Part shown: positions 1 through 8,810 of the stretch, piece after piece
Numbering within the stretch: the stretch's first letter is position 1
How the letters are laid out: every line of letters starts with the position of its first letter
Source: Pseudomonas lini
Lineage (GTDB): Bacteria; Pseudomonadota; Gammaproteobacteria; Pseudomonadales; Pseudomonadaceae
Reading direction: 5' to 3'
Assembly (NCBI RefSeq): GCF_964063345.1
Contig: NZ_OZ061318.1
Location: 744,001-808,000 of the forward strand
DNA length: 64,000 bases
The notes under the pieces: model-generated
Database searches by the model: none
What the model was told of the DNA's origin: nothing
What the model saw: the letters and a program-made list of their open reading frames with translations, nothing else
Made by a program: the position numbers and the translations under genes

Positions 1-810
1 ATGGGGGTTACCTTTGGCTTCCACGATAGAGGGAGCCAACAATCGCGCCTGGGCATCGTTATTGATGGTGTAGTGGCGCGGCGCAAACTTCAGCGCTGCA
101 TTCTTGTCGAGTTTTTTATCCAGCGCTGCCCTGAAATTCAGCGTCAATGTGCTGCCATGCTTAAGCCGCTTGAGCGGTAACGCCGAAAACGATTCGGCAT
201 AAAAACCGGACTGCAAAAATGCCTGGGTGACCACGCTGTTGGGCGCTATCCAGTATTCAACGTTGAAAGCGCTGTCGTCGGCGTTGATGCCACTCAAGCT
301 TATCCAGTAATACTGCCCATCCGTTATCAGCGGCCAGCCATTTATGCGCAGGGTGAAGTTCGTCAGGAACACAACGTCCAGCACGCTGCCTATGCCATTG
401 TCGAGCGCTTGGGTGATCAGCGGAATGGGCAGAGCGCTTTGGGCAAGTGGGAGAATGGTGACCGTCAACGGTAAGGAAGTCGCGATCGGTGTGGCGCCGT
501 TCATGACGACATAAGTCACCGTCACCACGTTGTCCAAGCTATAAGCCACTATCCAGTTGGGCAGCGGGACTTTCCATGGCGCCGTGCCGCCAACCGGAAA
601 GAAGACGGTCGTGAATGAGGCCTCGCTCGGCGCTCCCGCCACCGCCGTCCATCTCACTTGCAAGCTCTCCCCGGGCTGCATGGGGTGGTCGATGAGAACC
701 GTCAGGTTACTGCCGACCAACGACGGGTCAAGTGGCGGGTTACCTGGATTCTGCTCGAGTTGCGGGGCCGGCGGGATGTTGATAACCGCTGCGGCAGAGG
801 GGCTATTCAT
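1..810 (-). CDS. Ig-like repeat protein, 5' part (3' end outside window)
   Basis: A leftward open frame runs from ATG at 810 (MNSPSAAAV...) to the window edge without a stop, giving 270 residues of an incomplete gene. An AGGGA ribosome-binding sequence lies about 7 bases upstream of the ATG. There is no signal peptide. The protein is rich in Val, Thr, Pro and Asn, with alternating hydrophobic stretches such as NLTVLIDHPMQPGESLQVRW and VVTVTYVVMNG, as in beta-sandwich (Ig-like) repeats of large Pseudomonas hypothetical or surface proteins. The repeat assignment comes from composition and periodicity; I do not recognise a specific family. The function is unknown and the full length cannot be judged. 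Confidence 0.75.
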   Translation of the reverse strand, partial: MNSPSAAAVINIPPAPQLEQNPGNPPLDPSLVGSNLTVLIDHPMQPGESLQVRWTAVAGAPSEASFTTVFFPVGGTAPWKVPLPNWIVAYSLDNVVTVTYVVMNGATPIATSLPLTVTILPLAQSALPIPLITQALDNGIGSVLDVVFLTNFTLRINGWPLITDGQYYWISLSGINADDSAFNVEYWIAPNSVVTQAFLQSGFYAESFSALPLKRLKHGSTLTLNFRAALDKKLDKNAALKFAPRHYTINNDAQARLLAPSIVEAKGNPH

Positions 811-967
811 CACTCATTCCCTGTGCATGATTGAGTTCGCCCCATGGGCACTGACTCATCACACACCGGTTGGCAACATCGCGCTACTGTCAGAAATAAC
901 AGGTCAGGGAAAAAATGGATGAACGGTATGAGCAGAAGCACCTTGTTCGCAGCGGTGTTTTACCTGG

Positions 968-1891
968 TTACACCGCCGGAATATCCAGCGTCACCGACAT
1001 GAACTGACTGATTCGCGATCGCAACCAGCGCTCCGCCGGATCATTGTCGTGCACCCCGCTCCACGCCATCGACAACTGCGCCGCATCGATGGGAAACGGT
1101 GGATCCTCGGCGCGCAATGCACATCCCTCAACCAACGCGCAGGCCGCGTAATCCGGCACTGTCGCGATCATCTCAGTGCCAGCGAGCAACGCGCGTAACC
1201 CACTGAATTGCGGTACACCCAGCACCACCCGGCGGGTGCGCCCGACCTTGGCCAAATCCACATCGATGTTGCCGCTCAGGTCACCGGAAAATGACACCAT
1301 GGCATGGGGCCGCGCACAGTAATCATCCAGGGTCAGCGGTTCTGGCCGGTTGTCGCCGCGCAGTACTTTGCAGGGGATGTCGCGCAGCTTCTTGCGTCTG
1401 GCGTTGGCCGGCAGGTCGGTGGTGTAGCTGACGCCCACCGAGATTTCGCCGGAGGCCAGCAATGCCGGCATCAGCAGGTAATTGGCGCGGCGCACCACGA
1501 CCACGACCCCCGGCGCCTCTTCTTGCAGTTGCCGGAGCAACGGTGGGAACAGACCGAACTCGGCATCGTCCGACAGTCCGATGCGAAACACATCGCAGCT
1601 GGTCGTCGGGTCGAACTCCTTGGCGCGGCTGACTGCCCCCGAGATGGTGTCCATTGCCGGTTGCAGTTCCTTGAGAATCGCCAGCGCCCGTGCCGTCGGC
1701 TCCATCCCGCGACCGTTGCGCAGCAACAACGGATCGTCGAACAAATCACGCAACCGCCCCAGCGCAGCGCTCACTGCCGGTTGGCCCATGAAGAGTTTTT
1801 CGGCGACACGGGTCAGGTTCTTTTCGAACATCAGGGCTTCGAAAATCACCAGCAAGTTCATGTCGACGCGGCGCAGATCGTTACGGTTCAT
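968..1891 (-). CDS. LysR-family transcriptional regulator
   Basis: A 307-residue LysR-type regulator. The N-terminal winged helix-turn-helix is at residues 10-65 (MNLLVIFEAL, LTRVAEKLFMGQPAVSAAL, LRDLFDDPLL); the rest is the periplasmic-binding-protein-like effector domain. The start is placed at the ATG at 1891 (MNRNDLRRVD) because LysR proteins begin just before the helix-turn-helix; the frame stays open upstream to 2020, but that part has no family character. The gene is divergent from the AraC-type gene at 2116. A 20-base sequence 87 bases upstream (1978-1997) recurs at 4164-4183 before another regulator, so it may be the binding site of this protein. The effector ligand cannot be read from the sequence. 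Confidence 0.88.
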   Translation of the reverse strand: MNRNDLRRVDMNLLVIFEALMFEKNLTRVAEKLFMGQPAVSAALGRLRDLFDDPLLLRNGRGMEPTARALAILKELQPAMDTISGAVSRAKEFDPTTSCDVFRIGLSDDAEFGLFPPLLRQLQEEAPGVVVVVRRANYLLMPALLASGEISVGVSYTTDLPANARRKKLRDIPCKVLRGDNRPEPLTLDDYCARPHAMVSFSGDLSGNIDVDLAKVGRTRRVVLGVPQFSGLRALLAGTEMIATVPDYAACALVEGCALRAEDPPFPIDAAQLSMAWSGVHDNDPAERWLRSRISQFMSVTLDIPAV

Positions 1892-1977
1892 AAGCACAAT
1901 CCCATTGTGTTTTCGGCCAGGCACGAGGGTTGACGAGTGTGACTGACTGTACTCGAGACAGCCCGCCCCTTTCGAGG

Positions 1978-1997
1978 AATTAACAACGTTTAACTCG
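1978..1997 (-). promoter_or_regulatory. Putative shared operator, copy 1
   Basis: On the minus strand this reads CGAGTTAAACGTTGTTAATT, identical over 20 bases to 4164-4183 on the plus strand. It ends 87 bases before the LysR start codon and points toward that gene. It contains the palindrome AACGTT flanked by TTAA-type ends, a plausible LysR-type box. That it is a regulatory site is inferred. Confidence 0.45.
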
Positions 1998-2115
1998 CAA
2001 GCCAAAGCTCCCGCGACCAAGAATGAAGCCCTCTGCGCAGACCTTTTTTTCAGAGGGAACGTGCTGACTTACCGTGCAGCGCACCCGCGCGCGCCCTCCG
2101 ACACGGACACTGGCC

Positions 2116-2580
2116 ATGGCTCACTTTCAGCAAAACGCGATCAGCGCGTCCCCCACTGAAACGCGAAAGAAACCCACTGGCGGGCTCAGCCCCTGGCGTG
2201 AAAATCTGGCCAGGCAGTTGATCCTCGATCACCTCGGTGAAACTCTGGAAGTGACCGAACTGGCACGGGCCTGCGCCCTGTCACGCAGTCATTTTTCCCG
2301 TGCATTCAAGTGCAGCACCGGCCTCTCGCCGCAAGACTGGATTCGCCGGCAACGCATCGCCCGGGCCAAGCAGTTGATCCAGAACACCGACCTGACCCTG
2401 ACGCAAATCAGCCTGGAATGCGGCTTCTGCGATCAGGCGCATTTTTCCCATATCTTCACCCGCAGCGAAGGCGTTTCACCGTTTGCCTGGCGCTGTCGAG
2501 CTGTGCGTTCTCTTCCCTCTCTCACAATCAAAAGATCGCAGCCTTCGGCAGCTCCTACAGAGGCTCACTTAACCGTGTAG
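2116..2580 (+). CDS. Short AraC-family regulator (DNA-binding domain only)
   Basis: A 154-residue protein made almost entirely of the AraC/XylS DNA-binding domain. The first helix-turn-helix is LEVTELARACALSRSHFSRA and the second is LTLTQISLECGFCDQAHFSH followed by the conserved FTRSEGVSPFAWR. The ATG at 2116 (MAHFQQN) is preferred over an upstream ATG at 2074, whose extra residues (RTRARPPTRT) look like read-through. No sensor domain is present. The last ~25 residues (from about RSLPSLTIKRSQ) are encoded by the left arm of a REP-type palindrome, so the natural C-terminus has probably been replaced by repeat sequence. The target is unknown; the gene is divergent from the LysR regulator. Confidence 0.8.
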   Translation: MAHFQQNAISASPTETRKKPTGGLSPWRENLARQLILDHLGETLEVTELARACALSRSHFSRAFKCSTGLSPQDWIRRQRIARAKQLIQNTDLTLTQISLECGFCDQAHFSHIFTRSEGVSPFAWRCRAVRSLPSLTIKRSQPSAAPTEAHLTV

Positions 2581-2608
2581 GCGCTGCCGGAGGCTGCGAT
2601 CTTTTGAT
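2527..2608. repeat. REP-type inverted repeat
   Basis: Two 17-base arms, ATCAAAAGATCGCAGCC (2527-2543) and its complement (2592-2608), enclose an imperfectly paired centre. The GATCGCAGCCT...GGCAGC pattern is common in intergenic repeats of Pseudomonas. It overlaps the 3' end of the AraC-type gene and sits just before the convergent hydrolase gene, so it may also act as a bidirectional terminator. Confidence 0.75.
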
Positions 2609-2613
2609 CCTGA

Positions 2614-3438
2614 TCAGCCCTTGATGAACGCCAGCAGATCTTCGTTGAGTTGATCCTTGTGGGTGTCGGTCAGGCCGTGGGGTGCTCCCGGGTAGATTTT
2701 CAATGTGGAGCCCTTGACCAGGTTCGCCGCGGCGATGCCGGCGGCTTCGATCGGCACGACCTGGTCGTCGTCGCCATGCACCACCAGGGTCGGTACATCG
2801 AACTTCTTCAGGTCTTCGGTGAAGTCGGTTTCGGAGAACGCCTTGATGCAGTCATACGCGTTCTTGTGGCCGGACATCATGCCCTGCAACCAGAACCAGT
2901 CGATCATGCCTTGGGACGGCTTGGCCCCCGGGCGATTGAAGCCAAAGAACGGACCGCTGGCCAGATCCTTGTACAACTGCGAACGGTCGACCAGGGACGC
3001 CTGACGAATACCGTCGAACACTTCCAGGGGCAAACCACCGGGGTTGGCCTCGGTCTTGAGCATCAACGGTGGCACCGAGGAAATCAGCCCGGCCTTGGCC
3101 ACGCGACCGGTGCCGTGGCGACCGATGTAGCGCGCCACTTCGCCACCGCCGGTGGAGAAGCCGAACAGCACGGCGTTTTGCAGATCCAGATGCTCGATCA
3201 GCTGCGCCAGGTCATCGGCGTAAGTGTCCATCTCATTGCCGAACCATGGCTGGCTCGAACGACCGTGACCACGGCGATCATGGGCGATGACCCGGTAGCC
3301 TTTGGAGGCCAGGAAAATCATCTGCGATTCCCAGCTGTCGGCATTCAACGGCCAACCGTGGCTGAAGACGATCGGCTGACCGGTGCCCCAATCCTTGTAG
3401 TAAATCTCGGTGCCGTCTCGGGTGGTAAAGGTACTCAT
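2614..3438 (-). CDS. Alpha/beta hydrolase, non-haem chloroperoxidase/esterase type
   Basis: A full-length 274-residue protein closely matching the bacterial cofactor-free haloperoxidase (perhydrolase/arylesterase) family. Visible features are the oxyanion-region motif [10 protein letters not shown] (27-36), the nucleophile elbow GFSTGG with Ser95, the acid Asp225 in HGDDDQVVP and the catalytic His254 in GAPHG. Such enzymes hydrolyse esters and can form peracids in the cytoplasm; the physiological substrate is unknown. The gene lies 34 bases downstream of the flavodoxin-fold oxidoreductase gene on the same strand, so the two probably share a transcript. A REP palindrome lies just beyond the stop. 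Confidence 0.92.
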   Translation of the reverse strand: MSTFTTRDGTEIYYKDWGTGQPIVFSHGWPLNADSWESQMIFLASKGYRVIAHDRRGHGRSSQPWFGNEMDTYADDLAQLIEHLDLQNAVLFGFSTGGGEVARYIGRHGTGRVAKAGLISSVPPLMLKTEANPGGLPLEVFDGIRQASLVDRSQLYKDLASGPFFGFNRPGAKPSQGMIDWFWLQGMMSGHKNAYDCIKAFSETDFTEDLKKFDVPTLVVHGDDDQVVPIEAAGIAAANLVKGSTLKIYPGAPHGLTDTHKDQLNEDLLAFIKG

Positions 3439-3472
3439 GGTGATGTCTCCTCATGCATGGATTTTGCGTCGG

Positions 3473-4048
3473 TTAATAAGAAGTTCGGGCCATTCGTTCG
3501 GCCAGGCGAGCCACCCGCTCGCCCAGATGCGCGGCAGTGCGGCGGTCTTCGGGCGGCGGTGCAAGGTCGGGGGATTGTTCGACGTTCGATTGGGCCATGG
3601 CTCCCAGCGAACTGCCGAGCCGATTCAACTGCCCATCGAACAGGCCAATGCTGCTGCGCGCCGGCAGCAGGTCGAGGCCGACCCAGATCATCGAGTGCTG
3701 GGCGGCGAACACTGTCATTTGCAATAAGGTGTTGAGCTTGTCGCCGCACAGGCAGCCAGAATTGGTGAACCCGGCTGCGAGTTTGTCGCGCCAGGGTTGG
3801 GCCAGGTAAAACGACGCGGTAGCTTCCATGAACCCCTTGAAGGCCGCCGAGGCACTGCCCATGTAAGTCGGGGCGCCAAAGATAATTGCATCGGCATGGT
3901 GCAAACGTTCCCAGTGCTCATCCACTTCCTCGACCGGAATCAGCCGACAGGTGCTGCCCAGGTGCCGTTCCACACCCTGTCCCACGGCTTCGGCCATGAC
4001 CCGGGTGTGCCCGTAGCCACTGTGATAGACCACCACCACGTTGCTCAT
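3473..4048 (-). CDS. Flavodoxin-fold NAD(P)H:quinone oxidoreductase family protein
   Basis: A 191-residue protein of the flavodoxin/WrbA-like superfamily. The FMN phosphate-binding loop is at the N-terminus (VVVYHSGYGHTRVMAEAV), with a second flavin-contact segment ADAIIFGAPTYMGSASAAF. It is expected to bind FMN and reduce quinones or related electrophiles with NAD(P)H. The ATG at 4048 (MSNVVVVYHS) is chosen because GGAGGA lies 6 bases upstream; an in-frame ATG at 4072 lacks a ribosome-binding site. It is the first gene of a probable two-gene unit with the downstream hydrolase, and its promoter region also contains the 20-base repeat at 4164-4183. Confidence 0.88.
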   Translation of the reverse strand: MSNVVVVYHSGYGHTRVMAEAVGQGVERHLGSTCRLIPVEEVDEHWERLHHADAIIFGAPTYMGSASAAFKGFMEATASFYLAQPWRDKLAAGFTNSGCLCGDKLNTLLQMTVFAAQHSMIWVGLDLLPARSSIGLFDGQLNRLGSSLGAMAQSNVEQSPDLAPPPEDRRTAAHLGERVARLAERMARTSY

Positions 4049-4163
4049 TCCGGTTCCTCCAGAAGTGTTCATCCTTTTTTCGGCACGCTTTTTGTTGCTA
4101 GAAGGTCAGTGCCTTCGGTTGAACTTGAAGGGATGGATTTTTGAGCGTAGACCGGACACAGGA

Positions 4164-4183
4164 CGAGTTAAACGTTGTTAATT
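4164..4183 (+). promoter_or_regulatory. Putative shared operator, copy 2
   Basis: CGAGTTAAACGTTGTTAATT on the plus strand, identical to the minus-strand copy at 1978-1997. It lies in the 334-base divergent region between the oxidoreductase (start 4048) and the ATPase regulator (start 4383), 200 bases before the latter and pointing toward it. The rest of this intergenic region shows no other convincing signal. Confidence 0.45.
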
Positions 4184-4382
4184 TTTAAGGGTGCGCCAAT
4201 GGATCCCGCAGCGCCTTCAGCGGCATCGCGCCCAATAAATACGGGACCGGCCAGCACTGGCTTGAGTACAGTGACCGATACGCACTGCGACCAAGTGCTC
4301 GACGCTGCGTTGCGCTGCCGAAAAAACCTGAGGAATATGCCCGGATACCGCGTGATAGACGGATGCAAGCAGGAGTGACCCG

Positions 4383-7187
4383 TTGACCCTTTCCCCCGAA
4401 CAGGCCATCCGTTTCGGCCCTTACCGGATTTACCCCGGACAACGCCTGGTGATGGAGGCCGACCAGCCCTTACGCCTGGGTCGGCGCGCCATGGACATTC
4501 TGTTGATCCTGCTGGAACACGCCGGGCATGTGGTGAGCAAGCAGCAACTGATCGCTCGGGTCTGGCCCAAAAGCGTGGTGGAAGACATCAACCTGCGGGT
4601 GCACATGGCGGCGCTGCGCAAAGCCCTCGGTGACGGGCAGGCCGGCCAGCGCTACATCGTCACCGTTGCCCAGCGCGGGTACAGTTTTGTCGCGCCGTTC
4701 TCTGTGGAGCACGTCGAGCAAAGCCCGAAAAGCGAAGAAAATGGACCGAGCCGGCATAACCTGCCAATCCGTCGTACCCGCATGATCGGTCGTCAGGCGC
4801 TGGTCGACAGCCTGGTGACGCAACTGGCGCGGCAGCGTTTCATCACCCTCGTGGGCCCCGGAGGAATCGGCAAGACCACGGTGGCACTGCGCGTTGCCGA
4901 ACAATTGATCGGCCGCTACCGAGACGGGATTCGTCTGCTGGACCTGGCACCGATCAACGACCCTATGATGATCACTACACACTTGGCAACGCTGCTGGAT
5001 TTGTCCTTGCACGATGCCGAACCCATGAACGGTCTCGCCACGTTCCTGCGCGAACGGCAGATGCTGCTGGTCATCGACAACTGCGAACACTTGATCGATG
5101 CCATTGCGTTGCTCAGTGAAAGCATCCTGCGCGTGGCGCCCCAGGTGCACATTCTGGCCACCAGCCGCGAAAGCCTGCGGGCCGAAGGCGAGTTCGTGCA
5201 GCGCCTGGAGTCGTTGAACTGTCCGCCGCCCATTGCCGTCCTCGATCGCGCTCAGGCCCTGACGTTTTCGGCGCTGCAGTTATTTGTCGAACGGGCAATG
5301 GCCAGCCACGACAGCTTCGAACTGAGCGAAGACGAATTGCCGTTGGCGATTGAAATCTGCCGGCGTCTGGACGGCATCCCGTTGGCCATCGAACTGGCGG
5401 CGGCGCAAGTGGGCAGCCTGGGATTGAGTGGGTTGCTGTCGCAACTGCAAGGCAGCTTTCGCCTGCTCACCCAAGGCTGCCAAACAACCTTGGGCCGCCA
5501 TCAGACACTGCGCGCGACGCTGGACTGGAGCTTCGAACTACTCAATGCCTGTGAGCAAATCTGCCTGCGTCGACTGGGTATGTTCCGGGGCGCCTTCACC
5601 CTGGAGTCGGCGGCCGCCGTGATCGTCGGTGACCATATCGACCCCGGCGTGGTGTTCGCCTCGATCACCCAATTGGTCGCCAAGTCATTGCTGAATGTGG
5701 AAGTCGGCGACGAAGAGGTGTTCTACCGTTTGCTCGACACCACGCGTGACTATGCATTGGAAAAACTCGCCCAGGCCAAGGAACTGCCGGACACCCGCGA
5801 GCGCCACGCTGAGCGCTGCCTGGCCTTGATGCAGCAAGCCCAGAACGACTGGGAGCAGATCTCGAGCGATCGCTGGACCGAGCGTTACGCTCGCAACCTG
5901 GAAGATATTCGCGCGGCGCTCGATTGGGGCTTGAACGCTCAAGGCCCGCAGGCCTTGGCTATCCGCCTCGCCGCGACTTCGGCACCGCTCTGGCAGGAGC
6001 TGTCGTTGCTTAAGGAACACGGCGTGTACGTGCGCAAAGCCCTGGCGTTGCTCGAAGCAACGCAACAGCCCTGCCCGCGTTTGACCATGACCCTCAAGCT
6101 TGCCCTTGGCAGTTCGTGCTACCACACGTTGGGCAGTAGCGCGGAAGCCGTCGAAGCATTCGTCAGTGCCAAATACCTGGCCGAACATTGCAACGATGTG
6201 GCCGGTCAGCTCAAAGCGATTTCCGGGCACTTGGCGGTTGATCTTAGTGGCGGCCACTACCAACTGGCCCTGGAGCAGAGTCGACAATTCGAGCGGTTGG
6301 GGCTGCAGGGCGATGCGGTGTTGTCCCTGAGCACCCAACGCTTGCGGGTGCTGGCCCTGCACTTTGCCGGGGATCAGGCCTTGGCGCGGGAAAATGTCGA
6401 ACAGGTCATTCAATGCCTGGCCCAGAACGGTCACCTCAACCGCTTCAGCTATTGCTTTGGCGTGCATTACGATCAGAGCGTCGCAGCCCTGACGATTCTG
6501 GCGCGCATTCTCTGGTTACAAGGGCACCCGGAAAAAGCCTGGCGCACCGCGCGGCAAGCGCTCGACATCGCGATGCAGATCAATCATGGCACGTCCATCT
6601 GCTACACCCTGGCGCTGGCCGGTTGCCTGATCGCTCACTACAACGGCGACACCCCGGTCGCCCGCGAGCTTCTGAACCTGCTGCTTGAACAGGCGAAGAA
6701 ACACTCGGTGCTGCTGTTTCACACGTGGGCCAGACATTACGCGCAGGTGATCGAGGGGGGCGATGCGCCCTCGTCACCGCGAGCGGATACCGGGTTGATC
6801 AAGGAAATCATGGTCACACTGGATAGCCGTTTCATCGATGACGCGTTGCTGGAACGGGCTGAAAACGGCGCGGCTGGCTGGAGCACCGCGGAAATTCTGC
6901 GAGCCCGGGCCGACGCGTTGCTGACCGAGGATTGCCCGAGCCGGGTCAATGCGGCCGAGGCAATGCTGCTCAAGGCGTTAGCCATAGCAAAGACCCAGGG
7001 AGCGCTGGCCTGGGAACTGCGCAGCGCCACGTCACTGGTCCAGCTGTGGCAGCGTCAGGGTCACTTGCGGCAAGCCCATGAGTTGCTGGCGCCGATTTAC
7101 CAGCGTTTCACCGAAGGCTTTGCCACACCGGACTTGATGAAAGTCCGTCGGCTACTCGACGAGCTGCAGAGACACCTGCCCGGCTGA
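4383..7187 (+). CDS. Winged-helix / NB-ARC ATPase / TPR-like transcriptional regulator
   Basis: A 934-residue multidomain regulator. Residues 8-105 form an OmpR/CadC-type winged helix (IRFGPYRIYPG... LRVHMAALRKALGD... YIVTVAQRGYSFVAPF). A STAND/NB-ARC-like ATPase follows, with Walker A GPGGIGKT at 158-165 and Walker B LLVIDNCEH at about 228-236. The last ~450 residues are helical and TPR-like. Translation starts at TTG 4383, with AGGAG 7 bases upstream and no better in-frame start. The architecture resembles MalT- or AfsR-like switches that bind DNA after ligand- and ATP-driven oligomerisation; the signal and targets are unknown. The 3' end overlaps that of a related regulator on the other strand by 36 bases. 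Confidence 0.88.
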   Translation: MTLSPEQAIRFGPYRIYPGQRLVMEADQPLRLGRRAMDILLILLEHAGHVVSKQQLIARVWPKSVVEDINLRVHMAALRKALGDGQAGQRYIVTVAQRGYSFVAPFSVEHVEQSPKSEENGPSRHNLPIRRTRMIGRQALVDSLVTQLARQRFITLVGPGGIGKTTVALRVAEQLIGRYRDGIRLLDLAPINDPMMITTHLATLLDLSLHDAEPMNGLATFLRERQMLLVIDNCEHLIDAIALLSESILRVAPQVHILATSRESLRAEGEFVQRLESLNCPPPIAVLDRAQALTFSALQLFVERAMASHDSFELSEDELPLAIEICRRLDGIPLAIELAAAQVGSLGLSGLLSQLQGSFRLLTQGCQTTLGRHQTLRATLDWSFELLNACEQICLRRLGMFRGAFTLESAAAVIVGDHIDPGVVFASITQLVAKSLLNVEVGDEEVFYRLLDTTRDYALEKLAQAKELPDTRERHAERCLALMQQAQNDWEQISSDRWTERYARNLEDIRAALDWGLNAQGPQALAIRLAATSAPLWQELSLLKEHGVYVRKALALLEATQQPCPRLTMTLKLALGSSCYHTLGSSAEAVEAFVSAKYLAEHCNDVAGQLKAISGHLAVDLSGGHYQLALEQSRQFERLGLQGDAVLSLSTQRLRVLALHFAGDQALARENVEQVIQCLAQNGHLNRFSYCFGVHYDQSVAALTILARILWLQGHPEKAWRTARQALDIAMQINHGTSICYTLALAGCLIAHYNGDTPVARELLNLLLEQAKKHSVLLFHTWARHYAQVIEGGDAPSSPRADTGLIKEIMVTLDSRFIDDALLERAENGAAGWSTAEILRARADALLTEDCPSRVNAAEAMLLKALAIAKTQGALAWELRSATSLVQLWQRQGHLRQAHELLAPIYQRFTEGFATPDLMKVRRLLDELQRHLPG

Positions 7188-8627
7188 TGCCCAGCGTGCC
7201 CGGCTGATGTAGCGCTCATAACGCAGTTCATAGGCTCGCAAGTAGCCACTGTGATCGAGTTTCTCCAAGGCGTAGGTGCGCGTGGTGTTGAGGAAACGGT
7301 AACGGGTCTCGCCGCAGCCCTGTTCCACCGACAGCAGTGATTTGCTCGCCAGTCGCTCTATGATTTCGACCAGGCAGGTGGGCCGCAGCACCGCGCAACT
7401 GATCACGCCAATCGCCGATTCCAGCGTAAATGCCATTTTGAACACTGCCAGCTGCTGCAATACGGTTTGCTCCATCGGGCTCAGCTGTTCATAGCTCCAG
7501 TCCAAGGCAGCTTTCAGACTCTGATGCCGTGGCAGAGCGGTGCGCCGGCCTTGAGTCAACAACTGCAAACAGTTGCCGAGTTGCGCTTGCACCCCCACCA
7601 GCGCCAATGCATCGATTTGCGTCGCCGCCAGTTCAATGGCCAGGGGCAGGCCATCCAGGCGCCGACAGATTTCGCGCACAGCCTTAAGATCCTGCTGGCG
7701 CAGGGCAAACCCTTGCTGACGGGCTCGAGCGCGGCTGACCAACAGCTGCACCGCCGAATAATCCATGACCTCGGCCACGCTGTATATCGCTGAGGCCGGC
7801 GGCACCGCCAGGGCCGGTAAACGCAGCAGCGTTTCCCCCGCCGCTTGCAGTGGTTCGCGACTGGTGGCCAGGATCGACAGCCGTGGCGCCGAGGCCAGCA
7901 GATTGTCCACCAGTGCTCGACAGCATTCGAGCAGGTGATCGCAATTGTCGAGCACCACCAAGGCATGCCGTTGCGCCAGCGCTGTCCCGACGTCCATTTC
8001 CAGCGTGCGCGACAGATGCTCGACGAGTTGCGCCGGGTCATCGATGGCTGCCAGATCAACCCTCCAGACACCGTCCTGATAGTGCTGCAACAGCAACTCG
8101 GCCACTCGCAGCGCCACGGTGGTTTTGCCGATACCAGCGGGACCCACCAGGGTCATGAGACGTCGAACCGGCAATTGCCGGACCACGCTGCCGACGATCG
8201 AGTCGCGACCGGTCACCGGAGTGAGCCGCGCAGGCAGGTTGTGCTGAGGCTTGTGCACTGTCTCGACCGGCACCGGCGTGCCTGTCCCGTCGCGGTGTAC
8301 CGGGGCGATGAAACTGTAGCCGCGCTGGGGAATATTGACGATGTAACGCTGCCCGTTCTGGCCATCGCCGAGTGCCCGACGCAGGGCGGCGATGTGCACG
8401 CGCAGGTTGATTTCCTCAACCACCGAGGTCGGCCAGACACGGGCAATCAGGGCATCCTTGCTCACCACTGAACCGGCGCGTTCGACCAGCACCTGCAAGA
8501 TATCCAGGGCTCGCCCGCCCACGCGCAACGGCCGATCACCCTCCAGGATCAATCGCTGATGCAGGTGAAACGCATAGGGCCCGAACCGCAGCACCGCATC
8601 GCTGTTTATATTTCTGAGGCTGTTCAT
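7152..8627 (-). CDS. Winged-helix / NB-ARC ATPase regulator lacking the C-terminal repeat domain
   Basis: A 491-residue paralogue of the regulator at 4383. The N-terminal winged helix aligns closely (LRFGPYAFHLHQRLILEGD, LRVHIAALRRALGDGQNGQR, YIVNIPQRGYSFIAPV). The ATPase domain has Walker A GPAGIGKTT and Walker B ALVVLDNCDHLLE. The protein ends shortly after the motif RFLNTTRTYALEKL, where the paralogue continues for another ~430 residues of TPR-like sequence, so the sensor part is missing. The ends of the two genes overlap by 36 bases, tail to tail, near a 13-base direct repeat (TGCCCGGCTGATG at 7177 and 7197). The start is ATG 8627; no strong ribosome-binding site is visible. It may be a naturally short form or a truncated copy. 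Confidence 0.85.
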   Translation of the reverse strand: MNSLRNINSDAVLRFGPYAFHLHQRLILEGDRPLRVGGRALDILQVLVERAGSVVSKDALIARVWPTSVVEEINLRVHIAALRRALGDGQNGQRYIVNIPQRGYSFIAPVHRDGTGTPVPVETVHKPQHNLPARLTPVTGRDSIVGSVVRQLPVRRLMTLVGPAGIGKTTVALRVAELLLQHYQDGVWRVDLAAIDDPAQLVEHLSRTLEMDVGTALAQRHALVVLDNCDHLLECCRALVDNLLASAPRLSILATSREPLQAAGETLLRLPALAVPPASAIYSVAEVMDYSAVQLLVSRARARQQGFALRQQDLKAVREICRRLDGLPLAIELAATQIDALALVGVQAQLGNCLQLLTQGRRTALPRHQSLKAALDWSYEQLSPMEQTVLQQLAVFKMAFTLESAIGVISCAVLRPTCLVEIIERLASKSLLSVEQGCGETRYRFLNTTRTYALEKLDHSGYLRAYELRYERYISRARWASAGQVSLQLVE

Positions 8628-8810
8628 GCACGTTCATGCGCTGAAAACCTGGCCCGGCAAGGTACCGCAAAATCCATCGCACGAGTCCATCCAGGCTCCC
8701 GCACCTCCATGGCAAAGAGTTCACGGGTATCTTGGCAGGCATGGGTGTCGGTACAACGGCCGCGGGAGGAGCGTCACGGCCATCAAGGTGCGCGTGACGG
8801 ACAACGCACC

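Noticed and set aside
2650..3735. Long plus-strand open frame (361 codons) opposite the hydrolase and oxidoreductase genes
   Set aside because: It is the antisense of two well-recognised genes in GC-rich DNA and has no family character.
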